A stretch of DNA of 6,984 nucleotides from Chloroflexi bacterium UBA6019 (GTDB lineage Bacteria; Chloroflexota; Dormibacteria; Dormibacterales; Dormibacteraceae), in NCBI GenBank assembly GCA_002427995.1, contig DIZV01000034.1, positions 7,270 through 14,253 of the forward strand, in the 5' to 3' direction. The notes under the pieces are model-generated. The model ran no database searches and had not been told where the DNA came from. It saw nothing but the letters and a program-made list of their open reading frames with translations. The translations under genes and the position numbers were made by a program. Positions 1 through 6,067 of the stretch are shown here, piece after piece (within the stretch, counting starts at the first letter, position 1; each line of letters starts with the position of its first letter).

Positions 1-107
1 TCCCCCTGGCGGATGATGACGGCCCCGTTGGCCTGCTCGGCGACCCGCCCTGCCTCGATCGAGATGTGCTTGCCGTCGAAGTCCCGTGATTTGGTGACTA
101 TTGCCAC
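1..107 (-). CDS. pnp: polyribonucleotide nucleotidyltransferase, N-terminal 35 codons (partial)
   Basis: Start of PNPase, the phosphorolytic 3'-5' exoribonuclease of RNA turnover; the rest lies beyond the left window edge. The visible protein begins MAIVTKSRDFDGKHISIEAG and continues through RVAEQANGAVIIRQG. This matches the usual PNPase opening: a first-strand segment with F-x-G, then the G-R/K-x-A-x-Q-A-x-G-A-V stretch of the first RNase PH domain. The start is a GTG at 107-105. It is chosen because the homology begins there and a good Shine-Dalgarno GGAGG sits 7 bases upstream (119-115). The gene follows rpsO on the same strand, the common bacterial order rpsO-pnp, which supports the call. 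The two are probably co-transcribed, with a stem-loop between them. With only 35 residues visible, the catalytic core cannot be inspected. Confidence 0.9.
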   Translation of the reverse strand, partial: MAIVTKSRDFDGKHISIEAGRVAEQANGAVIIRQG

Positions 108-114
108 GCGCTTA

Positions 115-119
115 CCTCC
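115..119 (-). promoter_or_regulatory. Shine-Dalgarno site of pnp
   Basis: On the minus strand this reads GGAGG, followed by seven bases (TAAGCGC) and the GTG start of pnp. It decides in favour of the GTG at 107 over the ATG at 121, which lies upstream of this site and in another frame. Confidence 0.8.
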
Positions 120-166
120 ATATGAGAAGCGCGAAGTCCACTGCCCTTCTGCGAAGCCAAGTCTCC

Positions 167-206
167 GGCAGCTGCCTTCCAACCACACCGTTGGAAAGGA
201 GCTGCC
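167..206 (-). promoter_or_regulatory. long stem-loop in the rpsO-pnp intergenic region
   Basis: The 145-base gap between the rpsO stop and the pnp start (108-252) holds no gene but contains this 40-base inverted repeat. In the minus-strand transcript the outer arms GGCAGCT/AGCTGCC pair over 7 bp. A single C-C mismatch follows, then CTTTCCAAC/GTTGGAAGG pairs over 9 bp including one G-T wobble, closing a 6-base loop (GGTGTG). No T-run follows it, so it does not look like an intrinsic terminator. A shorter GGGG/CCCC stem (208-220) lies immediately on the rpsO side. In E. coli the rpsO-pnp spacer carries an RNase III-cleaved hairpin through which PNPase represses itself. By position and shape this could be the equivalent, but that is inference. 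An RNA-stability or attenuation role is also possible. Confidence 0.65.
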
Positions 207-252
207 AGGGGCTCGACCCCGTCTCGAAGGAAAAACGGCTCCGGCTTCTGAA

Positions 253-522
253 CTATCTCCGTATCCCGAGCTTGCTGATCAGCGAGCGGTAGCGCTCGAT
301 GTCGTTGCGGCTCAGGTAGTTCAGCAGCCGACGTCGCTTGCCCACCAAAAGGAGGAGACCACGGCGGGAGTGGTGGTCCTTGGGATTCGCCTTCAGGTGG
401 TCGGTGAGCTGGTTGATCCTCGTCGAGAAGATCGCTACCTGCACCTCCGGCGAACCTGTATCCGAGTCGTGGAGCCGATGCTCCGCGATCAAGCTTCCCT
501 TTACTTCTTGCTCGACTGCCAA
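253..522 (-). CDS. rpsO: 30S ribosomal protein S15
   Basis: S15 is a primary-binding protein of the 30S subunit that binds the 16S rRNA central domain. The 89-residue product has the full family length. It shows [10 protein letters not shown] at residues 21-30, the [19 protein letters not shown] rRNA-binding helix at about 49-67 and the typical C-terminal end ...[15 protein letters not shown]. The start is TTG (522-520). An in-frame TAA lies only a few codons upstream and no ATG or GTG is available at the N-terminus. With the TTG, the D-T-G motif falls at residues 21-23, exactly as in E. coli S15, which supports this unusual start. No Shine-Dalgarno is visible, and a TATAAT lies just 11 bases upstream, suggesting a very short leader. 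The gene precedes pnp and diverges from the FMN-binding gene at 585. With so short a leader there is no room for the structured autoregulatory 5' UTR known from E. coli rpsO. Confidence 0.96.
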   Translation of the reverse strand: MAVEQEVKGSLIAEHRLHDSDTGSPEVQVAIFSTRINQLTDHLKANPKDHHSRRGLLLLVGKRRRLLNYLSRNDIERYRSLISKLGIRR

Positions 523-536
523 ATCAGTGGCTGATT
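522..536. promoter_or_regulatory. perfect 15-base palindrome between divergent genes (possible operator)
   Basis: AATCAG-TGG-CTGATT is a perfect 6-bp inverted repeat with a 3-base centre. It overlaps the predicted rpsO transcription start, touches the TTG codon and shares bases with the TATAAT. A dimeric regulator bound here could block rpsO and affect the divergent FMN-binding gene. Alternatively it could form a small hairpin in RNA. The short arms mean chance cannot be ruled out. Confidence 0.3.
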
Positions 537-539
537 ATA
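534..539 (-). promoter_or_regulatory. candidate -10 box (TATAAT) of the rpsO-pnp promoter
   Basis: A perfect TATAAT reads toward rpsO, with 11 bases between it and the TTG start. A start of transcription 6-8 bases downstream would give a leader of only about 3-5 bases. No good -35 hexamer is seen at 16-18 bp spacing (the best is CAATGA at 562-557), so an activator or another -10-dominated mode may be needed. Because the gene to the right is on the other strand, rpsO must have its own promoter in the 62-base gap or inside the start of that gene, which strengthens this candidate. Confidence 0.5.
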
Positions 540-576
540 GCGATCGGGCCACTTTTTCATTGGCGACGCTCGGGCT

Positions 577-581
577 GGGAG
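577..581 (+). promoter_or_regulatory. weak Shine-Dalgarno candidate for the FMN-binding protein gene
   Basis: GGGAG lies upstream of the ATG at 585 with only three bases between them, closer than optimal. It is the only purine-rich candidate near this start. Confidence 0.4.
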
Positions 582-584
582 ACA

Positions 585-1202
585 ATGAGCGGCGTGTATC
601 GCTCGCCCAGGTACCCCACCCCACCGGACCAGGTTGAGGAATTCGTCGCCTCGATGCGGCAGGGGACCATCATCGCGGTTCCACCGGGCGGCTTCCCCCA
701 GGTCTCAGTCCTGCCCTTCGTCAAGACCGACGACGAGATCGAGCTCCACTTCGTCCAGCGGGACTCCACCTTCGTGGCTCTCCGCGACAACCCCCGCTGC
801 ACCTTCTTCGTCAGCGACTTTTTGGCCTTCACGCCCCACGACTTCGTCGACCCGGTCGATGGCGGTCGGGCCACGCTGCACTTCCGCGCCGTCGCCTTCG
901 AGTGCGAGGCCCGGTTCATCTCGGTCGAGCCGGCCGACGTGGCCGGCGCTCTGAGCCGGCTCCTGGCCCACCACGAGCCGGGCGCCTCCTATGAGCCACT
1001 GGCGGTGAATGAGTTCTACGGCGCGCGGCTCGGCCTGCTCGGCACCGCGCGGCTCACGATCGTCGCGACCGAGGCCAAGTTCAAGGTCGGCCCCGCCGGC
1101 GAGCCGGCGCTGAAGCGGCAGGTGGCGGGGCGGCTGCGGGAAAGGTCCGAGCCGGGCGACTCTCGCGCCGCCGACGTGATCGAGGAGTACCTGCTGAAGT
1201 AG
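585..1202 (+). CDS. PaiB-like FMN-binding split-barrel protein
   Basis: The 205-residue product resembles the PaiB / FMN_bind_2 family, relatives of pyridoxamine-phosphate-oxidase-type split barrels. Characteristic points: an N-terminal Y-x-x-P-x-Y/F segment (VYRSPRYPTP, 4-13); a barrel strand followed by PQVSVLPFV (38-46); a STFVALRDNPRCTFFVSDFLAF segment (61-82) where family members keep their cofactor-site strand and loop; and a C-terminal EAKFKVGP (163-170) followed by a helical R-x-V-A-G-R-L-R-E-R stretch, which recalls the family's E-x-K-F-K-x-x-Q signature. Total length is also typical. PaiB in Bacillus affects sporulation and protease genes, but many homologues are simply uncharacterised flavin- or haem-binding proteins, so a regulator role is not assumed. 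The gene is the only one on the plus strand. It diverges from rpsO (62-base gap) and ends 6 bases before the convergent gamma-glutamyltransferase gene. The start is placed at the ATG because family similarity begins within five residues of it. Confidence 0.75.
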   Translation: MSGVYRSPRYPTPPDQVEEFVASMRQGTIIAVPPGGFPQVSVLPFVKTDDEIELHFVQRDSTFVALRDNPRCTFFVSDFLAFTPHDFVDPVDGGRATLHFRAVAFECEARFISVEPADVAGALSRLLAHHEPGASYEPLAVNEFYGARLGLLGTARLTIVATEAKFKVGPAGEPALKRQVAGRLRERSEPGDSRAADVIEEYLLK

Positions 1203-1208
1203 GGCTGG

Positions 1209-2715
1209 TCAGGCGGAGCTGAACTCGACCGAGCCTTCCGCGCGCGGGTCCGCTCCCGCCCGCCAGGAGTCGGCTCCGTCGACGATCAGGGCCTGGGCAT
1301 GGCCCAGCCTCTGGTCGCGGGGCGGCAGCAGCTCGACCGTCGGGGAGGCGCCGCGGTTCAGCTCCGCCGCCCCGGGGTAATCCGCCTCCACCCAGAGGAC
1401 GTCGCCCGCCGGGTTCACCCGCACCCGTGGGGCGGAAACCGCTTCGGCCGGCTCCAGCCCCGCGTCGAAGAGGTTCAGGGCGACCTGGACCTGGATCTGC
1501 GGCTGGCCCTCGCCGGCCATCGTCCCGAAGGCGGCGTAGGGCCGGCCGGCGCGGGCGGCGAGTGCCGGGATCAGCGTGTGCATGGTCCGCTTGCGCGGTT
1601 CCAGCCGGTTCACATGGCCGGGGTCGAGGCTGAAGTTAGCAGCCGCGGTTCTGGAGCAGGATCCCGGTCCCCTCGGCGATCACCCCGGAGCCGAAGTCGA
1701 AGGCGATGCTCTGGATCAGGGAGACCAGGTTGCCCTCCGCGTCGGCCGCGCAGAGGTAGACCGTGTCCCCGTCGGGCAGGGTCTCCAGCGGACCTGCCCC
1801 CACCGCGTCGGCGTCGAGGAAGGGCTCCGCCGGCACGGGCGTGAAGTCCGGGTCCGAAAGGTAGCGCGAGCGCAACCCGTAGGTGACCTCGCGCAGGCCG
1901 GCCAGCCGCCGGGCCAGCGACGGCCCCGCCCGGAGCGAGGAGGACGGGTCCCGCTCCAGCCGCGCGAGCATCGCCAGCGCGACCAGGCCCTGGGTCGGCG
2001 GGGGCATCTCGTAGATCGTCAGGTCCCGGTAGCGCAGCGCCAGCGGCGCGATCCACTCGCCTCGGTGCGAGGCCATGTCGGCCGCGGTCAGAAAACCGCC
2101 CCGGCGCTCCACCGCGGCGGCGATGGCGCGGCCCATTTCGCCGAAGTAGAAGCCGCCGAAGCCGCTCCGGCCGATCTGCTCCAGGGTCGTCGCCAGCTCG
2201 GGCTGGCGCAGCTTCATGCCGGCCAGGAGCGGCGGGAGCACCCGCGCCGCCTCGGGGTCCTGGGACAGCCAGGCGTGGTCGGCGTGAAGCTGGCGGGAGA
2301 GGTTCTCGCCGACCACGAACCCATCGCGGGCGATCGCCGCCGCCGGCGCCAGCGCACGGCCCAGCCCAACTGTCCCGTAGCGCTCGATCAGCCGGCCCCA
2401 GGCCTGGACGGTGCCGGGAACGGTGACCGTCGTCGCGCCCCGCAGCGGCATGGCCGAGAAGCCACGCTCCCGCATCGCCTCGATCGACGCCCCCTCCCCC
2501 GATCGCCCGGCGCCCTGGAGACCGATCGGCTCAGCGGCGCCGGCGGGCCAGACGAGGGCGAAGAGATCGCCGCCGATCGAGGTCATGTGGGGATAGACGA
2601 CGCAGAGCACGGCGTTGGCGACGATCGCCGCGTCGATCGCGTTGCCGCCCTCGCGCAGCATCTCGGCGCCCGCCTCCGAGGCGAGGTGGTGGGAGGCGGC
2701 CACGACTCCCTTCAT
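1209..2715 (-). pseudogene. gamma-glutamyltransferase family protein (YwrD-type), split by a one-base frameshift
   Basis: This is an N-terminal-nucleophile hydrolase of the gamma-glutamyltranspeptidase family, which self-cleaves into two subunits and transfers or hydrolyses gamma-glutamyl or related acyl groups. The first part (2715-1636, 359 residues) has GGNAIDAA at 23-30, PHMTSIGGD at 42-50, TVTVPGTVQAW at 96-106, YEMPPPTQG at 235-243 and the processing site GDTVYLCAADAEGN, with Thr318 the expected new N-terminal nucleophile. It stops in GILLQNRGC-TAA. The family continues R-G-x-x-F-S-L-D-P-G-H, and exactly this (NFSLDPGHVNRLEP) resumes one frame over. It continues (134-residue open stretch from 1613 to 1209) through KRTMHTLIPALA and GTMAGEGQPQIQVQ to the end. 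Removing one base near 1638 restores a 501-residue protein, slightly short for the family because it starts directly at the conserved core. No signal peptide is present, so it would be cytoplasmic, unlike secreted Ggt. The ATG overlaps the upstream kinase stop (ATGA). The frameshift may be a sequencing error. Confidence 0.85.
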
Positions 2716-3698
2716 GCCGGTGTCATGAAGCGCAGCGCGCCGGGCATCACCTCGAACGTGGCGGGGAGGTTGCCGACGATCTCCCCATCCAGCTGGACCA
2801 GCACCGGGACCGAGGAGGAGACCTCCACCTGGCGAGCGCGGAAGTGCTCGAACCAGCGCTTCAGCTTGGGATCGTCGACGTGGGTTCCGCTGTAGATCTT
2901 GGAGAATCCGCCGAGTGCCTCCAGCTTGCCGATGGCGCCGGTGATGAGCACGTCGAGGAGGCCGTCGTCGGGCAGCGCCATGGGAGCGATCAGCATCCCT
3001 CCGCCGTAATAGCGGCAGTTGGCCACGGTCACCGCCTGGGCGGTCAGTTCGCGGACCTCGGTCCCGTCGATCGCGACCCGGACCGGCACGTGCCGCCAGG
3101 TCGCGAAGCCCCGGTAGGTGCCGATCTGGAAGCTGAGCTTGCCGCCCAGCGTCTTGGGCGTCCGGTTGACCTTGTCAGCCACGAAAGCGCCGAAGCCGGC
3201 CTCGCCGATGCTGGTGTAGAAGAGGGTCCGGCCGCCGATCAGCACCCGCACCGCGTCGATCGTCCGCGGGCTCCCGTCGACCAGGACCCGGGCGGCGTGC
3301 ACCCCGTCCGGGAGCTCGAAGCTGCGCTGGTGGTCGCTGCCGGTGCCGAAGGGGATGAGGCCGATCCGCGAGTTGGTGGCGATCGGCTCGCCGTTCTCGA
3401 AAAAGCCGTTGACGACCTCGTACAGGGTGCCGTCGCCACCGACCGCGGCGACGACGCCGCGGTTCGCCCTGACAGCGCTCCGGGCGATCTCGGTCGCCTC
3501 GTTCGGGCGGGTGGTGAACGCCTCCTCGAACTGGATCCCGGCGCCCCGGATCTCGGCTGCCAGGCGGGGCCAGTCACGGCCCGCGCGGCCGGCCCGAGCG
3601 GCCGGGTTGACGATCAGGAGGAGGTCTTGCGGGCGGCTCCCACCGCGTTCGGGTTCATGACGCCCTTCGGATCGAGGCTCGACCGCACCCTTTCCCAT
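2712..3698 (-). CDS. diacylglycerol/lipid kinase, YegS/DgkB family
   Basis: An ATP-dependent lipid kinase, probably making phosphatidic acid from diacylglycerol or phosphorylating a related lipid at the inner membrane face. Motifs, numbered from the ATG at 3698: LLLIVNPAAR (26-35), the first strand and phosphate loop; GGDGTLYEVVNGF (87-99), the hallmark nucleotide-binding motif; IGLIPFGTGSD (112-122), where the family more often has GTGND; then NCRYYGGGMLIAPMALPDDG and LDVLI in the second domain, and the late VQLDGEIVG motif. The ATG gives 328 residues but overlaps the upstream oxidase gene by 85 bases and adds about 25 non-conserved residues. No other ATG, GTG or TTG lies in frame before the core. 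A CTG at 3617 would form a CTGA overlap with the oxidase stop and give a 301-residue protein close to usual length, so the true start is uncertain. Its stop overlaps the next start as ATGA. Pairing with an AGPS-like oxidase recalls Mycobacterium Rv2251-Rv2252, where Rv2252 is a diacylglycerol kinase. Confidence 0.88.
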   Translation of the reverse strand: MGKGAVEPRSEGRHEPERGGSRPQDLLLIVNPAARAGRAGRDWPRLAAEIRGAGIQFEEAFTTRPNEATEIARSAVRANRGVVAAVGGDGTLYEVVNGFFENGEPIATNSRIGLIPFGTGSDHQRSFELPDGVHAARVLVDGSPRTIDAVRVLIGGRTLFYTSIGEAGFGAFVADKVNRTPKTLGGKLSFQIGTYRGFATWRHVPVRVAIDGTEVRELTAQAVTVANCRYYGGGMLIAPMALPDDGLLDVLITGAIGKLEALGGFSKIYSGTHVDDPKLKRWFEHFRARQVEVSSSVPVLVQLDGEIVGNLPATFEVMPGALRFMTPA

Positions 3699-4927
3699 AC
3701 CTGCCACCACTCCCCCATCTCCCGCCTGATCCAGGGCGCTCGAACCTGCCCGACGCCATGGTGATGACCGATCGTCGCCGAATGCCGGAAGCACGCCTCC
3801 ATGGCACCCTCCCAGCAGCGCTGGTAGGCGCCCTCCGCCTCGGCTTCGGAGGCGGCCGACCCGGCGAAGGTGAAGTATGCGCAACAGCCCTGGGGGTAGG
3901 CGTGGGAGAAGTGGCAGAGGCCGATCCCCTCCGCCGCCAGCACCGCCTTGACCTCGGCATGGAGAGCGGACAGGCGGTCCCACGGCGCCGCGACCTCGAT
4001 CGTGTCGGCGAAGGAGCCGGGCGCCGCGAGAGTCTCCAGCAGCCGCTCCCGGGAGAGGTGGAACCGGCGTTCGCGCCAGCGCCGGAAGGGTTCCTCGCCG
4101 AGGTCGGAGGCTGCCCCGCAGCGGGCTTCCAGGACCGCCATCCCCGCGGCGGCGAGCGCCGCTTCGCCCGCTGTTCCCGCCACCAGCAGGCAGCCTTCGG
4201 CGGTGGAGCCCTGGAAGGCCGTGTCCTCCCGGTCGTAGAGCCTCAGCACCAGCGGCCGAACGCCGCACTGGACGATCTCACGCATCGCGTCCAGGCCCGC
4301 CTCGAGCGTGGCGAAGTCAAAGCCGCGGCCGTGCGTGGCGGCGGGCAGCCGGGAAACCCGGAGCACCGCGTCCAGGACCACGCCGAGCGCGCCCTCGGAC
4401 CCGATGAAGATTTCGTGCAGCGCAGGCCCGATTGCCGACCTGGGACCGGGCAGAACCTCGGCGATGGTTCCGTCGGGGAGGCAGACCGTCAGGCCCTGAA
4501 CCAGATCTTCGATGCTGCCGTAGAAGGTCGACTCCTGGCCCGAGGAGCGGGTGGCGATGAGGCCGCCGACGGTGGCCACCGGCAGCGAGCTGGGAAAGTG
4601 GCCGAGGGTCAGCCCGCGCCGGTTCAGCAGCTCTTCCAGCTCCAGCCCGTTGACGCCGGCCTGGACCCGCGCGGTCAGGTTCAGCTCGTCGATCTCCAGC
4701 ACCCGGTTGAGGGCGGTCAGGTCGAGGGCGAGCTGGCCGGGCTGAATATCGACGGCACCCGTCACGGCCGAGAGGCCGCCGGTGGGCACGACGACGGTGC
4801 CTTCGGCGCTGGCCCGGCGAAGAAGGCCGGCAACCTCCTGGTAGCTCTGCGGCCGGACTGCCTCGACCGCCATCGCGGCGCCGCGCGGTCGCCGGCGCAT
4901 CACGCCGAGCGGCCAGCTGTCTCTCAT
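3614..4927 (-). CDS. FAD-linked oxidase, alkylglycerone-phosphate synthase-like
   Basis: A 437-residue flavoprotein of the vanillyl-alcohol-oxidase/GlcD fold, closest by motif to alkyl-dihydroxyacetonephosphate synthase (AGPS), which forms the ether bond of ether lipids. FAD-domain signs: RPQSYQEVAGLL (25-36), VPTGGLSAVTGAVD (47-60, an altered P-x-G-G-G-x-S loop), FPSSLPVATVGGLIATRSSG (111-130), FYGSIEDLV (135-143) and GSEGALGVVLDAVLRV (176-191). AGPS-like signs: DTIEVAAPWD (308-317), HFSHAYPQGCCAYFTF (339-354, holding the tyrosine position) and the triple histidine GHHHGVGQVRAPW (387-399), equal to the catalytic SHHHGVGK segment of AGPS. It ends with the usual DPKGVMNPN (419-427). The ATG at 4927 overlaps the glpB stop as ATGA. 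A start at codon 19 (4873) would also retain the core. Bacterial members are often annotated only as FAD-binding oxidoreductases, and the true substrate (alkyl-DHAP, glycerol-3-phosphate or a hydroxy acid) is not settled by sequence. No transmembrane segment is evident. Confidence 0.85.
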   Translation of the reverse strand: MRDSWPLGVMRRRPRGAAMAVEAVRPQSYQEVAGLLRRASAEGTVVVPTGGLSAVTGAVDIQPGQLALDLTALNRVLEIDELNLTARVQAGVNGLELEELLNRRGLTLGHFPSSLPVATVGGLIATRSSGQESTFYGSIEDLVQGLTVCLPDGTIAEVLPGPRSAIGPALHEIFIGSEGALGVVLDAVLRVSRLPAATHGRGFDFATLEAGLDAMREIVQCGVRPLVLRLYDREDTAFQGSTAEGCLLVAGTAGEAALAAAGMAVLEARCGAASDLGEEPFRRWRERRFHLSRERLLETLAAPGSFADTIEVAAPWDRLSALHAEVKAVLAAEGIGLCHFSHAYPQGCCAYFTFAGSAASEAEAEGAYQRCWEGAMEACFRHSATIGHHHGVGQVRAPWIRREMGEWWQVWERVRSSLDPKGVMNPNAVGAARKTSS

Positions 4928-6067
4928 GCCGCGGCGAACCGCCCCGCCAGCCAGCCGGTCAGCAGCGGCACGCCGAAGCCGCAGCCGCCGCCGGCATAGT
5001 CATAGCCACCGAGCACCGAGCCGGCCGCCCGCAGGTTGACGAAAGCGGGGGCGCCGGTGGGGTCGACCGGGCGCAGCTCGCCGTCGGTGAGGAGGCCGGT
5101 CCGGAAGGCGGGCGCCGGGTCCAGGTACTCGAGGTGCCGCAGTCGCGGGTAGGCGTCCTCGATCGGCTCTCCCTGGTAATAGACCGCGAGGTCGAGCAGC
5201 GGCTCATGGACGAGACGGGACTTGACCAGCCCACCGCCGATGAAGCGGCCGGTGGCGAGGACGAAGGAGTCGGCCGCCAGCTCGGAATCCGCGACCTGCG
5301 CGGCGAGGAGGCGGGTGCCCTCGCGCCGGAAGCCGGTCACCTCTCCGGCGACGACCGCGACCCCCGCCCGGCGGAGCACGCTCTCGAGCGCCTTCTGGAG
5401 CCGCCAGCCGTGGGGCGAGGGAGCGGCGGCGAGCAGCTCGAACCCGTTGCCCGGAAGCTTGACGAAGCCCGGGCGGGTAGGCGACCAGGTCGGCGCCCGA
5501 CCGGACCGCGGGCGCGGCGCGGCCGAAGAGGTCGCCGAGCGCCGCCCCGGGCGGCAGGCCCTTCATCGAGACCCTGGCGACGGTCGCCTTGACGCCGTGC
5601 TCGGAGATCGCCTCGGCCGTGCTCTCGGCATCGTAATCGCCCACTCCTTCCACCGCGACGATCGCAACCCGACGGCCACGAAGGGAGGCGAGCTCCCCGG
5701 GCGCGACGGTGACCGGGACCAGCTGGGCGCTCCGCGGCACCCCGTGCAGATCCGGGTAGCGGCCCGGCCGGCGCAGCTCGCCGGCAACCGGGAGGCCCGC
5801 CCGGCCGAGCTCGGCGACGAGCGAATGGGAGACGTGCTCGAGGTCGGCGGCAAGCTTCAGGTGGTCGCGGTAGAGCCGGGTGAAGGGGTGATAGGGCTCG
5901 GCCGCCAGCACCGCCTCCAGGTCCGGCGCGATCTCCATCCCGCCGGCGTAGAGAGCGGTGGCCCCGGGGGCTCGGGCGACCAGCGTCACCTTCGCACCGG
6001 CCTGGACGGCGGAGACCGCGGCCCAGGCGCCGGCGAGTCCCCCGCCGACGACGATGACGTCGCTCAC
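4924..6067 (-). pseudogene. glpB: anaerobic glycerol-3-phosphate dehydrogenase subunit B-like flavoprotein, split by a one-base frameshift
   Basis: GlpB is a flavin-binding subunit that, with GlpA and GlpC, passes electrons from glycerol-3-phosphate to the quinone pool at the membrane. The N-terminal part has the Rossmann dinucleotide motif VIVVGGGLAGAWAA (4-17), HPFTRLY (60-66) and a GRRVAIVAVEGVGDYDA stretch (131-147) matching the GlpB segment that ends G-x-x-D-F/Y-x-A. At ADLVAYPPG (192-200) the frame is lost. FVKLPGNGFELLAAAPSPHG then resumes in the next frame, with FVLATGRFIGGGLV, LRPVDPTG and GSVLGGYDYAGGGCGFG, the last matching E. coli GlpB GSVLGGFDPIAQGCGGG. Dropping one base within about 5468-5477 gives a continuous 380-residue protein. 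The two open pieces otherwise appear as 6067-5204 and 5379-4924. The start is a GTG overlapping the ribF stop (GTGA), and the stop overlaps the next start (ATGA). No glpA or glpC is in the window. The frameshift sits in a CCCGGG run, so sequencing error is plausible. Confidence 0.82.

Noticed and set aside
100..121. Seven-codon ATG mini-frame (MEVSAWQ) overlapping the pnp start
   Set aside because: It has no ribosome binding site of its own and contains the pnp Shine-Dalgarno. Too short to claim as a regulatory leader peptide.
231..250. T-run (five T on the minus strand) after rpsO as an intrinsic terminator
   Set aside because: The preceding GCCGGAGCCG can form only a 3-bp stem with a 2-base loop, so no real terminator hairpin is present.
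13..534. Plus-strand frame of 173 codons across pnp start, spacer and rpsO
   Set aside because: It runs antisense to two firmly identified genes and has no protein-like motif.
1630..1645. Programmed +1 frameshift in the gamma-glutamyltransferase gene
   Set aside because: Although a stop codon sits at the shift point, the preceding TGC codon does not allow re-pairing one base on. The family is not known for recoding.
1576..2895. Long plus-strand open frame (439 codons) opposite the gamma-glutamyltransferase gene
   Set aside because: It is rich in R, G, Q and H, shows no family motif and lies antisense to a clearly conserved gene. This is typical of GC-rich shadow frames.
3699..4268. Upstream extension of the lipid kinase frame by about 190 codons
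   Set aside because: The extension is arginine- and glycine-rich, lies entirely within the oxidase gene in another frame and has no kinase homology.
3758..4999. Long plus-strand open frame (413 codons) opposite the FAD oxidase gene
   Set aside because: Low-complexity composition with no recognisable domain; it is the antisense shadow of the AGPS-like coding sequence.
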